Part shown: piece by piece, positions 1 to 4,950 of the stretch | Layout of the letters: each line of letters opens with the position of its first letter | Numbering within the stretch: the first letter of the stretch is position 1 | NCBI GenBank assembly: GCA_002296525.1 | Contig: DBIA01000004.1 | Span: 1-7,127, forward strand | DNA: 7,127 nucleotides | From: Candidatus Neomicrothrix sp. UBA814 | Lineage (GTDB): Bacteria; Actinomycetota; Acidimicrobiia; Acidimicrobiales; Poriferisodalaceae | Direction: 5' to 3' | The notes under the pieces: model-generated | Seen by the model: only the letters and a program-made list of their open reading frames with translations | Databases searched by the model: none | What the model was told of the DNA's origin: nothing | Made by a program: the position numbers and the translations under genes

Positions 1-486
1 CAACTCCGTCAAGCAGAGGTATTGCGCCACACCATAGAGATCCTCCGAACGTTGAAATACAGGCCAACAGGGGGCTTTTGCCAATTCCTGTTTGCTGATG
101 CACTGCCATTCATCAGTTGCTCTGTCTTAGACCACCGACGGCGACCCAAGAAAGCATGGGATGCGCTCTCGGCAGCAAATCGCCCGGTAATTGTTGTAGC
201 CGACCTGCACAGAAACGCCCTAACAGCGAAGCAACATCGGTGCGCGATACACGTGGTGTCAGATCTCAGGACCAGCATCGATAACGCCACCTTGACCGTT
301 GAGTGGCGAGCACCGGCAATGCAACCACAACGCTGGATGTTCGCCGGAGGCTTTGAACCCGACAGTGTGACCAAAGTGGCAGAACCGATTTTGGTTGCAG
401 ATAATCCCGGCACGGCCAGCCTGAGTTTGGAATTGAAAGGCCCCGAAGTACACGCAGTCAACCAATATCAAATAAAGGTTTGCTAA
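1..486 (+). CDS. Glycoside hydrolase family 2, beta-mannosidase-like (C-terminal part)
   Basis: The reading frame is open from the first base of the window to TAA at 484-486, giving 161 residues of a protein that starts upstream. The recognisable block is YRPTGGFCQFLFAD followed by SVLDHRRRPKKAWDAL and RPVIVVAD, at about residues 20-68. This matches the end of the (beta/alpha)8 catalytic barrel of GH2 beta-mannosidase-like proteins, where a phrase of the form RPTGGF-x-QF-x-FAD...W-SVLDHERRPK is typical. The remaining ~90 residues are rich in beta-strand-type sequence and fit the C-terminal Ig-like/beta-sandwich domain of these enzymes. The catalytic glutamates would lie upstream and are not visible. 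By family, the enzyme would hydrolyse beta-mannosides or related glycans, in the cytoplasm or at the cell surface. Family assignment is fairly sure; the exact substrate is not. The downstream sdh operon is on the same strand 69 bp away, with no evident functional link. Confidence 0.8.
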   Translation, partial: QLRQAEVLRHTIEILRTLKYRPTGGFCQFLFADALPFISCSVLDHRRRPKKAWDALSAANRPVIVVADLHRNALTAKQHRCAIHVVSDLRTSIDNATLTVEWRAPAMQPQRWMFAGGFEPDSVTKVAEPILVADNPGTASLSLELKGPEVHAVNQYQIKVC

Positions 487-555
487 CGAGGTCTGCATTT
501 TTGCGCTTATGGAGATACGGTTTCTTCAGCACGTTTGTCCTACAGGAGGTTGGCC
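487..555 (+). promoter_or_regulatory. Intergenic region upstream of sdhC, presumed sdhCAB promoter region
   Basis: This 69-bp gap separates the hydrolase stop from the sdhC start. It must hold the 5' leader of sdhC, and probably a promoter unless the operon is read through from the hydrolase gene. I see no -35/-10 pair with correct spacing and no clear rho-independent terminator for the upstream gene. Read-through is therefore possible. The only clear signal is the ribosome binding site at its 3' end. Confidence 0.3.
544..549 (+). promoter_or_regulatory. Ribosome binding site that sets the sdhC start
   Basis: A perfect AGGAGG Shine-Dalgarno sequence lies six bases before ATG at 556-558. It decides the start: the in-frame TTG at 535 lies upstream of this motif and would place the motif inside the gene. 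The strength of this site fits the high expression expected for complex II. Confidence 0.85.
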
Positions 556-1386
556 ATGGCGGCCACGGCTACGAACCCCAAAGGTTCGACTCCAATCTTT
601 CGGCGGAAATGGCAGTTGCCATTCCCTTTGAACATCTACCAATCATCGGTTGGTCGTAAGTGGGTGATGGCATTAACCGGCATCGGTTTGCTGGGTTTTG
701 TCATTGTTCACATGATCGGCAATTTCCATATTTACGAGGGACCGGTTCAACTTCATGAATACGCAGAGACCCTGAGAGGTCTTGGAGGCGGTCTCTTCCC
801 TAGAACGTTCTTGCTGTGGGTACTGAGAATCGGTCTCGCGGGAATGTTCGTTTTGCATATCCACTCCGCTTACTCGCTGAAAGAGCGAAGCCGCAAAGCA
901 AGCGACAAAGCAGACTTTGTAGGCGGTGAAAAGAAATACGGAAGCAAACGCGACTATGTAGCAGCCAATTACGCCAGCCGAACCATGCGTTGGACAGGGC
1001 CAATTGTTCTGCTGTACCTGCTGTTCCACTTAGCTGACTTAACGTGGGGCTGGTGGCTCGGCGACGACTACGTCCTCGGGGATCCGTACCACAACGTGGT
1101 CGCGAGCCTTTCAAGTCTGCCAGTCGCCATCATTTACGTTGTCGCAAATGTGGCACTAGCTATACATATCTTCCATGGAACGTGGAGCTTGTTTCAGAGT
1201 TTGGGAATAAATAATCCTAAGTACAACGATCTTCGCCGTTCCCTGGCAAAAGGCATTGCCGGAATAATCTTGGTAGGAAACCTCAGCTTTCCGGTGTTAG
1301 TCACCGCGGGGCTAGTTGACGATGACAACAGAAAATGCCCGGTCGGAGACGTGGGTTGTTTAGAGCACGAAGCGGAGAAACACTAA
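556..1386 (+). CDS. sdhC: Succinate dehydrogenase cytochrome b subunit (type B, single anchor)
   Basis: The 276-residue membrane anchor of succinate:quinone oxidoreductase. It binds haem, docks SdhA/SdhB on the cytoplasmic face and passes electrons to quinone. Five hydrophobic segments are visible at about residues 34-56, 84-106, 146-166, 188-210 and 231-253, as in the fused five-helix, two-haem anchors of Bacillus SdhC and Wolinella FrdC. Histidines sit in the first four helices (His52, His101 or His103, His158, His204 or His207) and are the likely axial haem ligands, though exact assignment is inferred. The N-terminal phrase IYQSSVGRKWVMALTG is typical of actinobacterial members. ATG at 556 is chosen because of the AGGAGG six bases upstream. 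The stop TAA (1384-1386) overlaps the sdhA start by one base, so translation is probably coupled. The short tail contains two cysteines (Cys261, Cys268), predicted on the outer side of the membrane. No sdhD is needed or present. Confidence 0.93.
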   Translation: MAATATNPKGSTPIFRRKWQLPFPLNIYQSSVGRKWVMALTGIGLLGFVIVHMIGNFHIYEGPVQLHEYAETLRGLGGGLFPRTFLLWVLRIGLAGMFVLHIHSAYSLKERSRKASDKADFVGGEKKYGSKRDYVAANYASRTMRWTGPIVLLYLLFHLADLTWGWWLGDDYVLGDPYHNVVASLSSLPVAIIYVVANVALAIHIFHGTWSLFQSLGINNPKYNDLRRSLAKGIAGIILVGNLSFPVLVTAGLVDDDNRKCPVGDVGCLEHEAEKH

Positions 1387-3305
1387 TGACAGTTCTCGAC
1401 TCAAAAATTCCTGAAGGTCCAATCGCCGACAAATGGGAAAATCACAAGTTTTCTATGAAACTTGTGAACCCGAACAACAAGCGACGTTTCGAAATTATCG
1501 TTGTGGGAACAGGACTTGCCGGCGCATCGGCAGCCGCTTCGCTAAGCGAACTTGGATACCGCGTCAAAGTGTTCACTTTCCACGACTCGCCACGGCGTGC
1601 CCATTCCATAGCGGCACAAGGCGGCATCAACGGTGCGAAGAACTACACCAACGATGGAGACTCAGTTCACCGACTCTTCTACGACACAGTTAAAGGCGGC
1701 GACTACCGAAGCCGCGAAGCAAACGTTCACCGTTTAGCCGAAGTTTCAGTCAACATCATCGACCAAGCCGCAGCCCAAGGTGTCCCATTCGCCCGCGAAT
1801 ACGGAGGTCTCTTAGACAACCGCTCTTTCGGAGGCGCACAAGTAAGTAGAACTTTCTACGCCCGAGGCCAAACAGGACAACAGCTCCTGCTTGGCGCATA
1901 CCAGGCGTTAGCGAAACAAGTTGCTACCGGTGCAGTTGAATTGCACACCAGAACAGAATTACTTGACGTCGTACTCAAAGACGGCAGAGCTTGCGGCATA
2001 GTCACTAGAGATTTAGTGAGCGGAGAAATCAGCAGCCACTCAGGCCACGCTGTGGTGCTAGCAACTGGCGGATACGGCAACGTCTACTACCTCTCCACGA
2101 ACGCAATGGCCTGCAACGTAACAGCGGCCTGGCGAGCACACCGCAAAGGCGCCTTTTTCGCCAACCCGTGCTACACCCAAATTCATCCAACCTGCATTCC
2201 CGCAAGCGACGAATTTCAATCCAAGCTCACCCTAATGTCAGAGTCGTTACGTAACGACGGACGAATCTGGGTACCGGATGCATTCGACGATGGGCGCACG
2301 CCAGATCAAATCCCCGAGGCGGAACGCGACTACTACTTGGAACGCAAATATCCCGCCTTCGGAAATCTGGTACCCCGCGACGTTGCGTCCAGAAACGCAA
2401 AAACAGTCGTCGATCAGGGCAAAGGAGTTGGGACACTCAAGAACGGCGTTTACTTAGACTTCGCTGCCGCCATAGAACGTGACGGTGAAGACGTTGTCAG
2501 AGCGAAATACGGCAACCTCTTCGACATGTACGCCAACATCACTGGCGAGAACCCTTACCAGGTTCCCATGCGCATCTACCCAGCCATTCACTACACCATG
2601 GGAGGGGTCTGGGTTGACTACAACCTGATGACCACTATCCCAGGCTGCTATTCAATCGGCGAAGCTAACTTCTCTGATCACGGCGCAAACCGGTTGGGTG
2701 CCTCTGCGCTCATGCAGGGCCTCGCAGACGGCTATTTCGTTCTCCCGTACACCATTGGCGATGACCTTGCTGGAAGACTCGGTGAAACTGTCGTCCCCAC
2801 CGATGACCCAGTCTTCGTTGAAGCTGAGGCGGCAGTTCAAGGTCAGGTCGATCAATTCATGTCGATTGGCGGCACTCGTTCAGTCGATTGGTTCCACCGG
2901 GAGCTAGGTAAAATCGTGTGGGATTACATCGGCATGGAAAGAACCAAAGAAGGGCTCGAAAAAGCACTCAGCGAAATTCCTGCCCTCGAAGAAGAATTTT
3001 GGAAAGACCTCCGCTTGCCAGGGTCAACAGCAACGTTGAATTCAAGTCTGGAAAAAGCCGGGCGAGTCGCCGACTTCTTTGAACTAGCGAAACTTATGGC
3101 TCGCGACGCACTAGACCGAGAGGAAAGTTGCGGCGGGCACTTCAGAGCAGAACACCAAACTGAAGAAGGTGAAGCGCAACGCGACGACGACAACTTCGCG
3201 CATGTGGCCGCGTGGGAATGGAACGGAGCAGATTCGGTTCAAACTCGCCATGAAGAAGAACTGGTGTTTGAAAACGTTGCCCTCACTCAAAGGAGCTACA
3301 AGTGA
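1386..3305 (+). CDS. sdhA: Succinate dehydrogenase flavoprotein subunit
   Basis: The 639-residue catalytic subunit of complex II, which oxidises succinate to fumarate (TCA cycle) and passes electrons to SdhB. The dinucleotide-binding motif GTGLAG is at residues 41-46. HSIAAQGGING follows at residues 73-83, and His73 is the expected site of covalent FAD attachment. Expected dicarboxylate-site residues are present: His267 (HPT), catalytic Arg331 (VPRDVASRN), His402 (IHYTMGG) and Arg436 (NRLGASALMQG). The ~64-residue gap between the HPT histidine and the catalytic arginine is about 20 residues longer than in the E. coli enzyme, which I recall as normal for the Bacillus/actinobacterial-type flavoprotein group. 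The C-terminal part (about 495-639) is the helical and capping region. ATG at 1386 is preferred because the N-terminus (KIPEGPIADKW...KLVNP) matches the family, a GGAG lies eight bases upstream, and it overlaps the sdhC stop as TAATG. It overlaps sdhB by 4 bases. No key residue is missing, so the gene looks functional. Confidence 0.96.
   Translation: MTVLDSKIPEGPIADKWENHKFSMKLVNPNNKRRFEIIVVGTGLAGASAAASLSELGYRVKVFTFHDSPRRAHSIAAQGGINGAKNYTNDGDSVHRLFYDTVKGGDYRSREANVHRLAEVSVNIIDQAAAQGVPFAREYGGLLDNRSFGGAQVSRTFYARGQTGQQLLLGAYQALAKQVATGAVELHTRTELLDVVLKDGRACGIVTRDLVSGEISSHSGHAVVLATGGYGNVYYLSTNAMACNVTAAWRAHRKGAFFANPCYTQIHPTCIPASDEFQSKLTLMSESLRNDGRIWVPDAFDDGRTPDQIPEAERDYYLERKYPAFGNLVPRDVASRNAKTVVDQGKGVGTLKNGVYLDFAAAIERDGEDVVRAKYGNLFDMYANITGENPYQVPMRIYPAIHYTMGGVWVDYNLMTTIPGCYSIGEANFSDHGANRLGASALMQGLADGYFVLPYTIGDDLAGRLGETVVPTDDPVFVEAEAAVQGQVDQFMSIGGTRSVDWFHRELGKIVWDYIGMERTKEGLEKALSEIPALEEEFWKDLRLPGSTATLNSSLEKAGRVADFFELAKLMARDALDREESCGGHFRAEHQTEEGEAQRDDDNFAHVAAWEWNGADSVQTRHEEELVFENVALTQRSYK
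3289..3295 (+). promoter_or_regulatory. Ribosome binding site for sdhB, inside the 3' end of sdhA
   Basis: AAAGGAG ends six bases before the GTG at 3302-3304, which is the sdhB start. The site lies within the last codons of sdhA. It supports a GTG start that overlaps the sdhA stop (GTGA) and allows re-initiation by ribosomes finishing sdhA. Confidence 0.75.
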
Positions 3306-4075
3306 GCAAAGAGCTCAACCTCACGCTTCAAGTTTGGCGACAGGACGGCCCCGAAGACTCTGGTCATTTCGAGACCTACCAAGCCGAAAGCATTAGCGAA
3401 GACATGTCCTTCCTCGAACTGTTGGACATCATCAACGAGGACCTCGTCGAAAACGGTCAAGTACCGATCGAGTTTGATCATGACTGTCGTGAAGGCATCT
3501 GCGGCAGTTGCAGTCTGATGATTAACGGTCAAGCACACGGTCACGCAAAAGCGACAACCACTTGCCAACTCCACATGCGTAAGTTCGACGACGGTGACAC
3601 CATCGTCGTGGAACCCTTCAGAGCACGTGCTTTTCCAGTGGTAAGAGACCTTGTAGTTGATCGCAGTTCTTTTGATCGAATCATCGAGGCAGGTGGATAT
3701 ATCTCGGTGAACACCGGTGCAGCCTCTGACGCCAACTTGACGCCGGTGCCCAAAGAAGCTGCGGACACCTCGTTTGACGCAGCGGCCTGTATCGGATGTG
3801 GGGCCTGTGTTGCGGCCTGTCCAAATTCAGCAGCCCAACTATTCACGTCAGCAAAATTGGCTCACCTGAACCTCATTCCACAAGGACAAGCTCAACGTTT
3901 CCAACGCACTGAGAACATGGTGGAGACAATGGAGTCATTCTTCGGATCGTGCACAAACCACGGAGAGTGTCACGAAGCATGTCCGAAAGAAATCAGCCTT
4001 GATTTCATAGCTTTCATGAACCGCGATTACGTGAAAGCCAAGGTCAAGAATCGGAAACTAGCGGGCCAGAAATAG
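3302..4075 (+). CDS. sdhB: Succinate dehydrogenase iron-sulphur subunit
   Basis: The 257-residue electron-transfer subunit that links the SdhA flavin to the SdhC haem/quinone site on the inner face of the membrane. The N-terminal ferredoxin-like domain carries the [2Fe-2S] cysteines Cys62, Cys67, Cys70 and Cys88 (CREGICGSC, then C18 residues on). The C-terminal domain carries Cys163, Cys166, Cys169 and Cys173 (CIGCGACVAACP) and Cys217, Cys223 and Cys227. By analogy with E. coli SdhB, Cys163/166/169/227 would hold the [4Fe-4S] cluster and Cys173/217/223 the [3Fe-4S] cluster. All eleven expected ligands are present. Length is normal for the family. Translation starts at GTG, supported by AAAGGAG six bases upstream and the overlap with the sdhA stop. 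It is the last gene of the operon. Its final two sense codons and stop form the left arm of the hairpin at 4066-4091. Confidence 0.96.
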   Translation: MSKELNLTLQVWRQDGPEDSGHFETYQAESISEDMSFLELLDIINEDLVENGQVPIEFDHDCREGICGSCSLMINGQAHGHAKATTTCQLHMRKFDDGDTIVVEPFRARAFPVVRDLVVDRSSFDRIIEAGGYISVNTGAASDANLTPVPKEAADTSFDAAACIGCGACVAACPNSAAQLFTSAKLAHLNLIPQGQAQRFQRTENMVETMESFFGSCTNHGECHEACPKEISLDFIAFMNRDYVKAKVKNRKLAGQK

Positions 4076-4091
4076 CCGGGTCTATTTCTGG
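4066..4091. terminator. Perfect hairpin shared by the ends of two convergent genes
   Basis: The arms CCAGAAATAG (4066-4075) and CTATTTCTGG (4082-4091) are exact reverse complements, enclosing the 6-base loop CCGGGT. The plus-strand copy is followed by TGTTTTG, a short U-rich run, so it can act as an intrinsic terminator for sdhCAB. In the opposite direction the stem is followed by CCCGCTAG with no U-tract, so termination of the HD gene there is less certain. Both stop codons (TAG in each case) lie inside the arms at the loop-proximal end, and both proteins end in Gln-Lys as a result. The geometry is read directly; the terminator role is inferred. Confidence 0.75.
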
Positions 4092-4858
4092 TGTTTTGCC
4101 CACCAAGCATCGAGTCGCTCTAAGGCCGCTGCTTCACCCAATGTTCCTTCAGAACGTTTAAGTTCAAGCAAGAATTTTAGGGCTCGTCCAACATCGGGAC
4201 CGGGTTGGATTCCAAGATGAGCAATCACTTGGTCTCCATCAATTTCGGGCCGCTCCGCTTTACGGGCATCTTCTCGAGCAAGTTCTGCTATTCGTTGTTC
4301 TAGGTCGTTGAGAGCTTCGTGGAGTGCGGCGACCCGACGAGGGTTCCGGGATGTGCAGTCACTGCGCACAAGATCATTTAAGTCACCTAATAGCGCTCCC
4401 CCGTCTCGGGCATAGCGACGCACAGCGCTATCACTCCACCCGTCCGTGTACCCCTTGAAGCGACCTGACAGAAACACGAGTTGCGATACCTCGCGAGTCA
4501 ACTCGTCCTGATAACCCAGCTTCGGCATACGTTTGCGAGTCATTCGAGCACCGACTGCTTCGTGGTGTCTAAACGTGACCCCACCATGTTCATAAGACCT
4601 AGTTCGGGGTTTCCCTACATCATGAAACAACGCTGCGAGACGAACACGCAGCCTTGAAGGGCTTTGGCTAGTGACTGCAACCGTGTGAGCAAGAACATCT
4701 TTGTGGCGGTGAATAGGATCCTGTTCAAGTCTTAGAGCTGGAAGTTCAGGCAGGTGCTCCTCAGCCCAGCCAGAGTCCACAAGATGCCAAAGGCCATCGC
4801 TCGGGTCTTCTTCGATCAACACAGCACTTAATTGATCTGCAGGTTTGGTGTTAATCAT
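4082..4858 (-). CDS. HD-domain protein, C-terminal half of CCA tRNA nucleotidyltransferase family
   Basis: A 258-residue protein that aligns by eye with only the HD and C-terminal regions of actinobacterial CCA-adding enzymes (PcnA/Cca type). Residues ~8-50 resemble the linker after the head domain (DPSDGLWHLVDSG...LPELPALRLEQDPIHRHKD). The HD motif follows: His52, His79-Asp80 (ALFHDVGKPRTR), and His98/His99 as candidate metal ligands. WSDSAVRRYARDGG (141-154) and LVRSDCTSRN (163-172) are family blocks, and the tail ends ERLDAWWAKHQK. The nucleotidyltransferase head (about 200 residues, with GGxVRD and paired aspartates) is absent. ATG at 4856-4858 is the start: an in-frame TAG at 4883-4885 closes the frame upstream and no other start codon intervenes. 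A weak GGAG lies 14 bases upstream. By family, HD domains of this kind are metal-dependent phosphohydrolases. Whether this one acts on RNA ends, cyclic phosphates or nucleotides cannot be told. It is convergent with sdhB (6-bp gap) and divergent from dnaE. Confidence 0.82.
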   Translation of the reverse strand: MINTKPADQLSAVLIEEDPSDGLWHLVDSGWAEEHLPELPALRLEQDPIHRHKDVLAHTVAVTSQSPSRLRVRLAALFHDVGKPRTRSYEHGGVTFRHHEAVGARMTRKRMPKLGYQDELTREVSQLVFLSGRFKGYTDGWSDSAVRRYARDGGALLGDLNDLVRSDCTSRNPRRVAALHEALNDLEQRIAELAREDARKAERPEIDGDQVIAHLGIQPGPDVGRALKFLLELKRSEGTLGEAAALERLDAWWAKHQK

Positions 4859-4950
4859 GCGATTGCTACAGACTCCATCGGACTAGATTCCCTCTATGGT
4901 GCCACGCGGCGCCACCAGAACCACTTCCTACACCAAGCTGACATTTTCGC
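4859..4950. promoter_or_regulatory. Divergent intergenic region between the HD gene and dnaE
   Basis: These 92 bp must serve the starts of both flanking genes. On the plus strand the best -10-like elements are TAGATT (4884-4889), with TTGCTA (4863-4868) 15 bases upstream, and TATGGT (4895-4900) without a good -35. Both are weak matches. No convincing element was found for the minus strand. No Shine-Dalgarno is visible in the 20 bases before the dnaE GTG. The region being the promoter area follows from gene layout; the individual boxes are guesses. Confidence 0.4.
4897..4917. repeat. Imperfect 21-bp dyad upstream of dnaE
   Basis: TGGTG at 4897-4901 pairs with CACCA at 4913-4917 around a GC-rich centre that includes the palindrome GGCGCC (4908-4913). 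Seven of ten symmetric positions match. It overlaps the candidate -10 box TATGGT (4895-4900). It could be an operator or a leader stem-loop for dnaE, or chance in GC-rich sequence. Confidence 0.3.

Noticed and set aside
9..461. Long minus-strand open frame opposite the hydrolase fragment
   Set aside because: It lies antisense to a frame with recognisable GH2 motifs, and its own translation is low-complexity and unlike any family I know.
535..555. TTG start for sdhC seven codons upstream
   Set aside because: The perfect AGGAGG would then lie inside the coding sequence. ATG at 556 has ideal spacing to it.
1335..1385. N-terminal extension of sdhA into sdhC
   Set aside because: The added residues are the sdhC tail read in another frame. 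The family N-terminus begins at ATG 1386, which has its own ribosome site.
4076..4081. Missing sdhD after sdhB as a sign of deletion
   Set aside because: The single five-helix SdhC replaces the SdhC/SdhD pair in this complex type, so no gene is lost.
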